Positions 44,601 through 55,363 of a DNA stretch of 64,000 bases are shown here, one piece after another. Position 1 is the stretch's first letter, and each line of letters opens with the position of its first letter. Below the pieces are notes generated by a model. It did not search any database and had not been told where the DNA came from. It was given only the letters and a program-made list of their open reading frames with translations. The DNA is from Mastigamoeba balamuthi. Its lineage: Eukaryota; Evosea; Mastigamoebida; Mastigamoebidae. The stretch lies in NCBI GenBank assembly GCA_902651635.1, contig CACRSC010000273.1:482243-546242 (forward strand). The letters are read 5' to 3'. Position numbers and translations under genes: made by a program.

Positions 44601-45141
44601 TGGATGGGTGCGTTCGACAGTCAGCACAATCAGCTCGCCAGAGGCACTCGCGCGCCTTCTCGGTGAGCTCCTGCTCCTGCTTCTTGATGATCTCGATCTG
44701 GTTGCGCGTCGCCGCGAGCTCCCGCTGGGACACCTTGGCCACATGGGCCTCGTTGGCTGCCTGGCCGCTCTTGGCGTCGACGATGCCCTGCGCAGACTGC
44801 AGCTCCAGCTCCACGTTCCGCATGTGCTGCTCCATCAGCCTGCCCCAGGGGGTCTGCGGGTCAGGAACGCTGCCCGCTTGCGAGGCTGTGCGCCGTACCC
44901 GAGCGTGGCCTGGCTCTGCTCGATGGTGCGCTTGACGTCGTCGAGCGCGCTCTCCTTGGCCCGCAGAGCGACGAGCAGCTGCTTGTTCTTCTCATTCGCT
45001 GCGCCGGGTTGTCAGATTGGGCCCAGCTGAGCGTCGAGGGAGGTCGGGGTGGAGCGTACCGAACGGAGGGAGCGTCCCGAAGTGGTTCGGGTCCCCGCCG
45101 GGCACCGGCCCGGCGGCAGGATCGGGGGTGCTATCACTCAT
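41610..45141 (-). CDS. ccdc39: CCDC39-like axonemal ruler protein
   Basis: Coiled-coil protein which, with CCDC40, sets the 96-nm repeat of motile cilia and anchors inner dynein arms. At least seven exons from MSDSTPDPAAGPVPGGD (45141). Diagnostic blocks in order: NVELELQSAQGIVDAKSG, EEERAREDDALTLLKYEQAD, RKLDAESLKQQEVVYNQEFQ, SEEKAELQQKIKQLTAQLDQ, YLFVKAAQEKEELRVRGDQL, then AVHDSLYAVTRL. The C-terminus is a Ser/Pro/Gly-rich tail. These match CCDC39 in order and spacing, so orthology is likely. Two CGAGATAC elements stand on the gene strand at 45214-45207 and 45192-45185, 45-70 bp before the ATG. Confidence 0.88.
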
Positions 45142-45244
45142 AGTGCGGGGCAAGAGTGGGTCTAAAAATAGTACCGTGGCCGTAGTATCTCGAACGCCAG
45201 ATTTGCGTATCTCGCCGACCGGCGAAATCAATTGCTTTGTTCTC

Positions 45245-48151
45245 TCATTTCTTCTTGAAGAGCCCGAAGATGGACTTCTTCTTCTCCTTCTCCTTCTCCT
45301 TCTCCGGCTTCGGGCTGGGCGAAGGGCTCGGTATTGCCCCTTTGGCTGGGACGGGGGAGGGCGACTTTACAGGGGGCGAGGACAGTGCAGACACAGGCGC
45401 CTCCATCGGGTTCCGCGACGGCAAAGCAACCGGCGTTGCTTGGCCAGGGAACGCGGGCAGAGGCGAGGGCGAGGTGTGGCCCACGCCACCCTGGTCCGAA
45501 GAGGCGACAACCGTGGTGGCGCCGTTGATTGGCTTCGGTTGCGGTTGCGGTTGTGGTTGCGGGATGCCGGGGAGGTTCCAGCGGTCCTGCGGGAGCGGCA
45601 CTGCAGTCGAGTCGCCCGGGTACGGCTGCTTCGGGGGACTCGGAGGAGTGTCCGGAGTATTGGTGAGCGCCACTCCGCCGCGCTGTGGCGTAGCGATCGT
45701 CGTGCTGCTGCTGGGATACGGTGGCAGAATCGGCAACTGGCCAGACAGCTTCAGCGCAGCGTGCTTCGTGGCTCCCGGAGGGCTCTGCACGCAGGCGAGG
45801 GCAGTGCGCTCCGGCATCGTGACCCCGGTGGACGACCCGGGGTACTGTGGCAGCGGTGTGGCCTTGCTGACAAAGGGGAGCTGCGCACCGCCTAGCTGCA
45901 TAACTTTCGGCTGCTGGATGTTCCCGGCGGACTTGTGCGGAGCGACAGCGGCGAGGGGCACCGGGTCGAGCCCGGAACGCTCTGGCAGAGCAACAGGCGT
46001 GGAGTTGCCGCAATAGCCCTGTTGCAGTGGCTTGGGCCCCATTCCTCCGCTGCTGGCTGGTAGCATATTTCTCTCGGGAAGTGCCACACTGGTTGCAAGC
46101 CCTCCGTACACTGGTAGAGGGGACTTGCTTCGTGCGCACTGTGCTACGCACGGTACTGGCTGCGGAGACTGAACTGAAAGGTCGTTGCCACGCTGTGGCA
46201 TTGCGACGGTTGTGGCAACGCCCGGATATTGTGGCAGCGGGTTGTCCAGCATACTCCTCTGAGGGAGTGGCACGTTTGTGGAGCTTCCTGGGAAGACCCC
46301 TGCGGGCTTCGTAGACCCATTCGCAACCTGTACAGATCTTTCGGGCACGCCGTTCGCTGGAGCACAGGCAGCTTCCTGCCCTTGAGCGGGGCCCGCGATG
46401 AGACCGCTCTGAAGCGCGAGGGTTTCTGTCTGGTTGCCTCCGCTGACACGGTCCGACTTGTCAAAGCCCTCCATCAGACGGAACTCCTTGTCCTTCGCGC
46501 TATCCGGCCTGGGAGATGACTTGCTGGGCACGGGAACCGCACTCTGCGATGGCGATGGCGACGGCGACGCAGAGTGGAGCTTCTTGATCTCGTACTCGAT
46601 CACCCACGATGTACCCGGGTGGTCGTGAGGAACGACTTTCCCGCTCTTGTCGACAGCGATCGAAGTCTTTTGCTTCGGTCCTCCCCGCAGCTGAGAAGTT
46701 GGGTTGATCAGACAGGGGGAACGCGGTACTGTGGTGCGCTGAGAAAGGGCTCAAACCACAAAGAGGCCGTCGTTCTCAGCGGCGGTCCACGAGTTCACGA
46801 GGTGTGTCTGCAACTGTTTGGGCAGGCAGGCCACTGAGGCCTGGTGCAGGTCGCAAGTGATGATATGGGCAGGCAGGTCTGCGTTCTCGAAGTGGAACTG
46901 AAACCCGTATTCAGCGTGGCAGATCTTCCACCTCGTGGCTTCCGCTGCCTTGCCCACCCTGAGAGACAGGTCCTTGTACACCCGCAGATACTCTCCGTTC
47001 CCCGTGCGCAGCCTGGCGAAGCCCGTGCGGATCTCTTTCAAGGGGTTGGCCAGCGCTGCGGAAGCAGTCAGCGCTGACGAGCAGACGGACACGCACAGAC
47101 AGTCCATTGTGAGTCGGTGCTGGTGTTGGGCGATGTGTAGAGGCTGCCGTCCTCCCTCGAGCAGAAGTACATGTTCGTGAGCGGGTTGTAGATGCTCAGC
47201 AACGCCCCCCGTACGGTTTTGTCGATCGTCACGCTGAAACCAACGTCAGACGGACACTTAACCGCTGGCAAAGGGAGGAGGCGCACAGCTCGGCCGGGCC
47301 CCTGCTGCCGGACAGCGACACCACGCCGGGCTGCGGGAAGCTCAGGCGCTTGTTGAAGCTGACGTTGGAGATGAAGTAGAAGCCAGGGTGGTTGTTGGCC
47401 ACCTCTATCTCCCACCGCTCGTGGTTCATCCTGTGCTCCGACATCACCAGCGTGTCCTCCTTGTTCCTCACGCACCCCAGCATCTTGTCGTAGCTGCTCA
47501 CAAAGAACCTGCAGACGACCTGTCAGGTCAGGAGGGCATCGCAGGAGAGAGAGACGGCAGGAGGGGGGCGGCGTCACAGCGACGGCGTGGTGTCCACCAG
47601 ACGCCAGTGCGTGAACTCGGCGTTGGCTGGGTAGGTGGCCACCACCCAGCCCTTGGAGTCGGCCGTCCGCTCGACCCCGAGGAAGCGGCCCGTCGAGTTG
47701 GAGACGACGCGCTGCGTCTCCGGCGGCTCGCCGATGATGGTCCACACAGCGTCCGCGCAAGCCGTCGCCTCCGCCCTCACCTCCTTCTCCTTGCTGCCTC
47801 CGCTGCAGAGGTACAGCCCTGTGGGCGGCCGTTCTGAGAACTCCGAACCCCTCGGAGACTGGGGGCAGTGCGTATCCCCCAGATCGGACCTTGGGCGGCG
47901 TTGAGGATGAGCACCGAGCCCAGGGGGCAGAGCTCGCTGGGCTCGCCGAGCAGCACCCACTTCTCGCAGACGTAGCTCTTGGACTGCGTGATGATCGTGC
48001 TCTTGCTGTTGCACGAGACGAACACGCTCTCGGCGGCGCGGGGGTCGTCGGGCCTGGCCATCGCCGCGCGCAGGAACACGTAGCGGTTGCCCTCGCGCGC
48101 GAGGCTCGCGGCGTCTGACACGCAGAACGGGTCGAATGGACCGTCCGCCAT
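45245..48151 (-). CDS. Beta-trefoil-like protein with C-terminal proline-rich repeats
   Basis: About six exons from MADGPFDPFCVSDAASLARE (48151). The N-terminal about 420 residues carry trefoil-like units (fascin or actin-cross-linker type pattern): NRYVFLRAAMARPD, TGRFLGVERTADSKGWVV, PGFYFISNVSFNKRLSF, NPLTNMYFCSREDGSLYTS and GNGEYLRVYKDLSL. After an intron near 46690-46755, LRGGPKQKTSIAVDKSGKVV leads to a 370-residue Pro-rich region. That region has about eight copies of a motif like PLPQYPGSSTGVTMPER. It ends in a highly charged KEKEKEKKKSIFGLFKKK. Function is unknown; actin or membrane association is a guess from the fold and the basic tail. Confidence 0.6.
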
Positions 48152-49111
48152 TTGGCCGCCTCACTCTGTCTTCCGGCGGGGACGGGTCCTTTGCACCGGG
48201 CGGGCGCGCTTTTTACGATACTCGGCGAAGATACGCCAGACGTTCGGGATGCCGGAAAAAGAAAGGTTCGCCAAAAACGGACCCCGAGAGATCCACTTCT
48301 GCGAGTCAATTTATTATACATCCAGCAAAGCAGACTATTTACCTCCAATACGAGCTCGATTGAAATACGATCATTTGTTCAAAACAAGAAAAGAAGACAG
48401 CTGGACAAAAAACAGACGGGTTTCAGTTTCGAATAACGTTGTGGTTTGTATTTGCAACGCTATAGCTAGTTGTGCTGGGCCGTCGTAGTCGTAGGACCCT
48501 CATCAAGAAAGCAAAGCAACGATGATGATGTCCTCCTTTCAGTGGAGACGCCGGAGCTCTGGACTCTGGAAGAGACGGCGGGACAGGACAGGAAGAACAC
48601 TACGGCGTCAAGTAGAAGTCCGCAACACGTACCAAGCGCAAGGATCGTACGTACATACACGCCGCCACCCAAGGGATTTACCACTCGTGCGCGAGCTCCC
48701 CCACCCCCGCAGACGAAGAGCAGGTCGAAGTGCAGCTGACCTCTCTCCGTGGCGCGACGAAGTAGCGCGCAGAGCGCGCGCGCGCCTACCTCAGGGGGGA
48801 CGTTTAGTTATAGAGGGAAGGGGTGGCGCCCTTGGGTGTGGTCTCGGTCGCTGAGAGTGACGACGAGACTTTGACTGCCACGTGCTGTCCCTCTGTACTG
48901 CTCGATCGACGTCGCATTCCGTCTCCGAGCATCGTCGTCTTGGTCGGCACCATTCCTTTGCCTTTATCGGGCGCGTGTGTGTGTGCCCGCAGCGTATTGT
49001 TTTTCCGGGAGGGAGAGGGCGGGGGTTGTCTGTTGAGTACATGTAGTTTGTGTGTTTAAATGAAAACAAAGAGGGGAGGAAAGTCGAGGAGTTAAAGGGG
49101 GGAGTGCAAGT
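48152..49111. other. Intergenic region of about 960 bp
   Basis: Promoter of the trefoil-like gene at the left (AGATACGCC at 48230-48238 and ACGATACTCGGC near 48217). The rest is unassigned. Several open frames exist on both strands near 48470-48850 but none has family support or a convincing start, and they overlap one another. A CGCGCGCGCGC run is near 48777. Nothing else recognised. Confidence 0.35.
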
Positions 49112-50260
49112 TCACCATGAGGGGAACTGCTGAAGAGCGTCTTCCTCGCAGTAGTCGGGGCCGCCGCGCGACATGAGCAGGCGTCCCATCATCTCCTCGT
49201 GGCCGAACTGCGGCACCACCTCCCCGAGCAGTAGCTCCTTCCTCTCCTCGTCCTCCTTGTTCAGCATCGGGCTCTCGCCAAACGGCGAGTGCTCCTGCAC
49301 GGCGCTCATCGCCACAATCTGCTCGTCCTCGAGCGGGAACACCGCCGTGTACATCGCGTCCACGAGGGCGCGCGCCACGAGCGACTGCGTGTCGTTGAGC
49401 GACGACACGGCCTTCTGGACGCGCGCCTGGCGCTCCTCGGGGTCCGTCTTGGTGAACTCGCGTATGAGCGTCGCCAGCGCCTTGGACACGCGCTCGTCGC
49501 TGCTCCTGTCGTCGTCCTCGTCCGCCTCGTCCTCGCCCTGCGTCTGGGCGTCGGCCGTCTGCGTCTCCGCCTCGGCCGTGCGCGGCTCCATCGTGCGCTG
49601 GCGCTTGGCCTGGTTCTCCTCGAGCTGCGCCTTGAGCTCCTTCTGCAGCTCCTCGATCTTGTCCTTGGCCGCCTGCTCCACCGGCGTGCTCCTCGTCCTC
49701 TTGCGCCCCTTGGTCTGCGGGTCCTCGGGCGACTGCGGCGACGCAGCGGCCGACGACGACGACGCGCACGCCTTGCCGGCAGCAGCGGCGGCGGCAGAGG
49801 CCGAGGCCGCCTTGGCGCGGCGCGCGTTGGTCTCGGCCTTGGAGATCGAGCGAACGGGGTCGCTGATGACGTCGGCCGAGACCATCGCCGTCGAGTCCAT
49901 GGCGGTGAAGCGGATGCGGAAGAGCGAGTCCTCGTGCTGGCTCGTGAGCACCTTGGCGCGCAGCTCCACGACGCACTCGCCGTGCGTCGCCGACGACGTG
50001 AAGTACTCGAGCGGGCGCTGGCGGACGTAGGCCACGGGCTTGAGCCCGGCGCAGTCGTAGAGCAGCTCGGCGCTGACGCACGCGCGGCTGAGATCGATGG
50101 TGCACCCGGGCGAGACAGAGAGCTCCACGAGGAACGTCTGGTTCTTGACGACTATGCGGACCTCGCGGCCGTCTTTCGTCGGCGCGGCGCGGGCGCACGC
50201 GGGGGCCTTGTCGGCCGGGAGCGTGTGGTAGGCCTTGATCGTGAGCGCGGGTGCCGCCAT
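49112..50260 (-). CDS. Possible CudA-like transcription regulator
   Basis: Single exon, 382 aa, ATG at 50260. Residues about 35-145 form a folded domain (VRIVVKNQTFLVELSVSPGC, RPLEYFTSSATHGECVVELR, VLTSQHEDSLFRIRF, VISDPVRSISK). From memory this resembles the CudA family of Dictyostelium and Entamoeba, proposed to bind DNA in a STAT-like way; I cannot verify it. Next come an Ala/Ser-rich linker, a basic stretch (KGRKRTRSTP) that could be a nuclear signal, a coiled coil (KDKIEELQKELKAQLEENQA) and an acidic run. The long intronless frame is unusual here. If the family call holds it supports an amoebozoan host. Confidence 0.6.
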   Translation of the reverse strand: MAAPALTIKAYHTLPADKAPACARAAPTKDGREVRIVVKNQTFLVELSVSPGCTIDLSRACVSAELLYDCAGLKPVAYVRQRPLEYFTSSATHGECVVELRAKVLTSQHEDSLFRIRFTAMDSTAMVSADVISDPVRSISKAETNARRAKAASASAAAAAAGKACASSSSAAASPQSPEDPQTKGRKRTRSTPVEQAAKDKIEELQKELKAQLEENQAKRQRTMEPRTAEAETQTADAQTQGEDEADEDDDRSSDERVSKALATLIREFTKTDPEERQARVQKAVSSLNDTQSLVARALVDAMYTAVFPLEDEQIVAMSAVQEHSPFGESPMLNKEDEERKELLLGEVVPQFGHEEMMGRLLMSRGGPDYCEEDALQQFPSW

Positions 50261-50475
50261 TCGCGAGGTGCACAAAGGGGTTTTAGAGGGGGGAAATAGA
50301 AAAGAAATAGGGGTCTAAAACGGGGGGCGGGCACCAACGCAAAGCACACGAAAATTCTTGCGATTTGCGTCATTCAACTACACCCCTTCGGCCGCCAAAG
50401 GTCGCAGATATTCTGTGGAGATGCTCGAATCTTATCTTGAAGATTCCGAGATTCTCGATCCGCCGCTCCGTGGAG

Positions 50476-52446
50476 ATGGAGGAGCGCGTTTGGCGTGTCC
50501 TGGACAGCATCGCCGAGGCGCGGTCCCGCTGCCGCTCCCTCTCGCACGTGCTCGACGCAGTGTCGCTGGACATTCGCCGAGCCGGGGCACCGTGGCAGCC
50601 CTCCCAGCCCCCCGAGCAGCCGCAGGGCCTCGCTGCCGATGTGCTCGCCGACGCTGCGCCCCCAGCGCTCCCAGCGCCCTCAGCGCCCGCAGCGCCGCCG
50701 CAGCTCCTTCCCGAGCCGCCACCCGAGCAGCTGCCTGCGCCGAGCGAGCAGGAGTGCGCCAAAGTGGACTCGATGGACCCGACTCTGGAGGCAGCGGCCG
50801 ACGCGGTGCTGAGGCGCGCGAAGATACTGCTGGTGGGTCCCGCTGAATGGCACAGCTCTCGCCTCCGCCCACCGACTCATCGGCGACCGCTGGCCGCTTC
50901 CTCGCCAGACCACAGGCCAGGACATCAACTCGCCGACGAAGCGGAAGACGAAGCCCAGCCGCGTGCAGCCGCCTGCGAAGCACGCACCCGCGGTTGCTGC
51001 GAGGCCCAAGCCAGCCCCCGCTGCCGCGACTCTCGCGGGGAGAACGCCCGCGGGGAGAGCGGCAACTGGCATGGCGGCGGGCGCTGCTGGGAGGGCAGGG
51101 AGAGTGCCAGCGGCAAGAGCGACCGCGGTCAGTGCCCCCCCTGGCAGGGGCAGAGGCGTGCCCGCAGCTCCCAAATCCGCGGCAGTCACTCTCGCTGCGA
51201 AGCCTTGCCCCACTGGCGTCGCTGCGCAGAAGACGCAGACGTCCTGCCCTGCAACCACTGCGACGCAGAAGCCTCCGACGCCACCGGCAGTGCCCGCTGC
51301 GCAGCCGAGGCCGAGCGCTGTGCCAGCTCCAGTGCCGCCTCCTCCAACAAGAGTGCAGCTCGCCGACAAAGCGAGATCGCAAGGGCTGAAAAGGCCGGAT
51401 GTCCCTCCAGAGGAGCAGCAGTTCCGCTTCCCGAGGACTAAAATGTGCGCCGCTGCAGCTATGCCACTTGGCCTCACTTTCACGGACAGAGAACCGGCAC
51501 CAGAGAGCAGAAGGCTTCCCACGAGTCTGCGCGAGTATCTGCACATGAGGGAGAGGGTTCACTACCAGCTTCCTCTCTCGTGCTCCGCGACAGTGCCTGC
51601 CCAGCCCGTCTTCGAGAACTCAGGGGCAGCACGTTTTGTCGCGCGCTTGGCAGCTCTGGTGCGCCTCGCAACGGAAGGTGCTCTGTTTATTACTGAGGAT
51701 CGAGTACAGCCGTCGGAGGAGGAGCCCATAACGGACACGGAGGTCGAGAAGCTGTATGCAGCTCACAGAGATCTGGTCAACCGCGTGACGAGGCCGGGGC
51801 CCATCAGCGAGGCCGAGAGAGGACCTCTGCGCGTTCAGTGGGAGGCCCTGAGGAGATCCATGGAAGCGATGCAGAGTGAGTCATTCAAGCACCTCGCCAC
51901 TTTCTCAATAAGAGCAGAAGAGGAGTCTGGCGTCGAGTACGCGCGCCAGGCTGCCGAGGCCCTGGTCACTGCTCGAGAGCAGCACCCAGTTCGGACAGCG
52001 AGCGACCAGCTCCCGGGCGCCTGCTGGCTCGGCTGGTGGCTACCTCCCTCGTTCACGGAGAACATAGGTCTGCTCGAACCTGGCACTGTCATTCTACTAA
52101 ACGTGCCAGTGCAGATGTCGATGCTGTGTTGGTGCCTCCGAGCCTGACGGTGGACGAGTTCGGGAGAACTGTTCTGCGATACAGAAACCTGCCGGAGCTG
52201 CGAAAACTGCACTCCACGCGACAGTCGCTGCAAGAGGCAATCGCATCTGCCCACATCGAGAATCTCCTGTGGGATCTAATGGAGCCCATGCTGCGAGACC
52301 CATCCTCAGATCCGTGCGTTCACCTGGTTCGCGAGTCGTCACTGACCATCTTCGATAGGAACTACCTTTCACTATTCCGTCTGGCACACTCTCTTGTGCT
52401 GAAGAATGCGGGCGAGGCATGCCGTATCACTCTGAAAGTAGAATAG
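50476..52446 (+). CDS. Pro/Ala-rich protein of unknown function
   Basis: Model join(50476..50832,50921..52035,52110..52446), 602 aa, frame exact. Residues 1-40 are helical (MEERVWRVLDSIAEARSRCR). Two long low-complexity regions follow, Pro/Ala/Glu then basic Pro/Ala/Thr. The last 280 residues look folded: FVARLAALVRLATEGALFIT, DTEVEKLYAAHRDLVNRVTR, LRVQWEALRRSMEAMQSES and LPELRKLHSTRQSLQEAIAS. No family recognised. The second intron has the branch-like CTACTAA just before its CAG. Confidence 0.65.
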
Positions 52447-52592
52447 ACATCACAGCGCAATTGTCGTTTCCAAAATTCATTCGCTCAATCGCTCCTATGC
52501 ACAACAAATAGACCGTGTCACGGAATCTGGACAGCAAATTCTGTGGACATACTTCTTTGCAGAGAAACTCCCGAACCCTCTCGCAGCCGCGA

Positions 52593-53286
52593 ATGTGCTA
52601 CAGCTTCTACTCCTCTGTGGTCTTCTTCGCGTTTGGAGCCGCCTGCTGTGCCATCGCGTGGATCAGGCACGCCCCCTCGGCACCCACTCCCTTTGGCGGC
52701 AAGCCTGACTCGCCAGCACAACAGGAACGCGTCCCCCCGCGACCGCTGGGGGGCCCTCACACTGGCCTGCGTCTCCGTGGTCCAGCTCATCGAGGCCGTG
52801 CTGTGGCACGAGCTGGGGATGTGCGCGTACTCCTGCTGCAGTCTGGTCAATGAAATAGCGACGACCTGCGCCCTGCCAGCCGTGCTGGCGTTGCTGCCCC
52901 ACAACGCCCTCAAGTACGCGCCAAAGACAAAGACTGGCGAGAACTCGTTCCTCAGGGCCGCCTACGCTCTGTGGTCCCTCACGACTCTTCTGGCACCGCT
53001 GGCGTACGCGCCCCTGTGGTGCACCGTGGTGTCGCCAGGAGGCCGGCTGCTGTGGGGTGGGGCCCAGATTCCCGTCCTCATGATGGCGGGGTACCTGGGC
53101 TCTCTGCTTCTCCCCGTCATCCTCTGGATGCAGCCCATCAGGGCCATGTACACCACCGCGGCCTCGCTGTGGCTGACGTGGATCCTCTCGTTCTTCTCCA
53201 CGAGCAGGGGCTCGGTGTGGTGCTTCTGGTGCGTCCTGCTGAGCGTGCTGCTGCTGCTCGACCCTTACCTGTTCGGGTCCGCCTGA
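52593..53286 (+). CDS. Seven-transmembrane protein of unknown family
   Basis: Model join(52593..52666,52704..53286), 218 aa. The 37-bp intron seems to start AG|GCACGC (GC-AG); no GT donor gives the right frame. Hydrophobic segments: SVVFFAFGAACCAIAWI, ALTLACVSVVQLIEAVLW, EIATTCALPAVLALLP, AYALWSLTTLLAPLAYAP, PVLMMAGYLGSLLLPVILW, SLWLTWILSFF and CVLLSVLLLLDPYLF. The TM2-3 loop has several Cys (MCAYSCCS). The last 23 codons recur at 56843-56918 as a truncated copy. No function can be assigned. Confidence 0.7.
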
Positions 53287-53309
53287 CCGGGCAGACTCAC
53301 GTGGTGCGA

Positions 53310-53470
53310 CTGGAGATTGTGATACTTGGAATTGGTGATCTGAGATATCTTTCTCACAAACGAGGCGAAGGACCCACAGCTTGAAGGCAGTTGGCAGAGC
53401 AGGCCAAGATGGAGCCAACCGCAGCGGCCCCGCCTCAGCAGAAGAACGGCCAGGCCGCGTCTCGGCTGTG
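53310..53470 (-). pseudogene. Truncated copy of the 118-aa membrane-protein gene
   Basis: Shares long stretches with 56954-57200, for example the antisense of SFVRKISQITNSK and the GGAGCCAACCGCAGCGGCC segment. The stop is lost, at least two internal segments are missing, and homology ends near 53466. So this is a remnant of a duplicate of the gene at 56954-57310. Confidence 0.7.
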
Positions 53471-55363
53471 CGCAACGCCCTCGTAGACGGCGTGGCGACA
53501 CCGGTCTTTGTCCTGTGCGACGACGACTACGAGTTCGCGGGCAGAGCGGACCCTGCAAAGCTGGTGGCCGCTGTGGCGTCGGGCCAGGAAGACATGATGC
53601 GTTCCAGTAATGAAAAACGTCTTTGCTTGTAGAACTCGATGAGGCCGCCAACGAGCAGAGAGACGCGCAGCACGCTCAGCGCCATCGAGATGCGCACGGC
53701 GTCCGCGTTGCGATGTCCGCCAGCGAGACGACGGCCGTGAGCCGCGAGAGGCGGCCAGCAGGGCCGTGTAAAAGGCGTTGGAATCAGAGGCTCTACAGCT
53801 CCGCGTCGGACACCGCCGCGCACTCGATCGCACATGGCACCAGCCCAGGGGGTCCGTCAGACTCGGGCGTGCGAGGCCACGCGCGCCACCTGCACATGAG
53901 AAGAGGGGTGCACGACGAGCCCCGTCGCGCGGGGGGCGGGTCAGACACAGAGCCGTGGATCGGGGAGCAGAGCAGTGCGCTTGAGCCGTTGCGGCATACA
54001 GACAGAACGTTTTGAATGAGAGAGCGAGAGAGAGATAGACTTGGCAACAGTGACACTGTGTGGAGGAGGCGCTCAGAAGGGCGCCGCGTCTGGATTTTGA
54101 GGCCTCGGCGAAAGAGAGCACTAAGCTGTGCCATTTGCCGGCCCCCGGGGGACGAGCGGAAGCAGGCTGGCACGGAGGTGCTCGCGCGCACACGCACGCG
54201 GTTGCGGCGCCTCTCGAAGGGGGGTCCGGCGGCCTGTGATGACTGCCAGAGAACAGGCGGAGAGGGGTTTTGACGCCCCGGCCTGGCCGGCAGCGCATCT
54301 GGGCCCCCACTAGGATCGGCGCCGCTCCCGGGCGCACGTGGGCGCGCGTGCTCGCCCTGGCACGAGGGCGCGCGAACCTCGGCAGAGCGGGCAGCGCTGG
54401 CGCTGGTGCCGGAGCGCCGTGGCGACCTCGGCGCGGGGGAGGCGGGCGAGAACCCAACCAGCCTGCTCCCCGCGCCCCAGGCGCCCAGGACACAGCCCGC
54501 AGCGCGCGCACCACAGCAGGGTCGGCGCAGCAGGCGACCGCAGCCCGCGCCGCGCTCGGGGAGGGTGGGAGCCACCCACGTGGCCTCCCCGGCGTCCCCG
54601 GGCACGGCGGGGCGTGGCCGGACCGCGCACTCGCGCACCGGACGCGCCTCACAATCGGGGGCGGCGAGGGCAAGGGGCACGTTACCCCAAGGCGTCCACC
54701 CCTGAGAGCTCGTCGACGCGCCCGGTACGTGGACCCCGCACAGAAGCCGACAGCGCGCGTGCGCTCCGCGGCCGCACACCGCCGGCGGGGAGCGCCCTGC
54801 CCGCCGAGCCGTGGGCGCTCGGCGTCACGCCCGCCACCGGCCCCCGCGCGCACAACACACAGACCCGCACACACCAAGGGGACCAACACGGCAACACAGA
54901 GACCAGACGGGCGCGGCTCATCATCGCGCAGCGCACGCGCGCATCTCCATTCACGCATTTCGACACTGCCCTTGCCCTTGGACGCCGCGGACGGCTCGCA
55001 CCACCACCGCAAAGCACAAACCGGCACAGCCCACTTCCCCATCCCCGCCCCTCCCGTACCCGCGCGCAACATCGAGGGGGGGGGGGGGTGCTCTTGACAC
55101 GACTTGGGAGAACTTGGAGGGCAGCGCACGGGTGCGACAGCGGCAGGCGCATCAAAGGGCCGTGACGAACAGGCACAGCGCAGCGTGCCTCTCGGCGGAG
55201 CTCTGCCGAAGTGCGGCGGGCCCAGCGCTGCTGCCGATGCTGACGACGAGCGCGGGTGGACTCTGCGGGGACTCAACGCCGCCAGCAGCTTGCACACACA
55301 GGACGCCTACGAGCTCCTGCACAGGCACAGGGGCGACTTCTTGAGCTGCGCCGCAACGTAACA
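53466..55363 (+). CDS. 5'-truncated gene fragment, possibly ankyrin-like
   Basis: Coding-looking block 1 (about 53460-53570): VRNALVDGVATPVFVLCDDD, then YEFAGRADPAKLVAAVASGQ. A 33-bp GTTCCA..TTGTAG segment joins it in frame to QLDEAANEQRDAQHAQRHRD, ending at a GTGAGC donor near 53737. Block 2 (about 55136-55363) reads SVPLGGALPKCGGPSAAADA, then NAASSLHTQDAYELLHRHRG and a stop. If one gene, the intron would be about 1.4 kb, ten times longer than any other here, so an insertion or separate fragments are equally likely. Spacing faintly recalls ankyrin repeats. The 5' end is cut at the duplication junction. Confidence 0.35.
53740..55135. other. Very GC-rich 1.4-kb segment without assignable genes
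   Basis: Composition exceeds even the coding regions, with many short CG-rich runs and a G-run of about 12 at 55078-55089. Frames are open on both strands by composition alone. Translations are Arg/Pro/Ala/Gly-rich with no domain. A GAGAGAGCGAGAGAG tract is near 54018-54035. Purpose unknown: giant intron, insertion or rearrangement filler. Confidence 0.4.

Noticed and set aside
48470-48854. Overlapping plus-strand frames upstream of the possible CudA-like gene's 3' end
   Set aside because: Two frames overlap each other, neither has family similarity or an intron pattern, and residues are Arg/Pro/Ser-biased as in random GC-rich sequence.
53435-55297. A 620-codon open frame on the minus strand
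   Set aside because: It lacks any domain or sensible composition, crosses the inverted-duplication arm, and exists because stop codons are rare in very GC-rich DNA.
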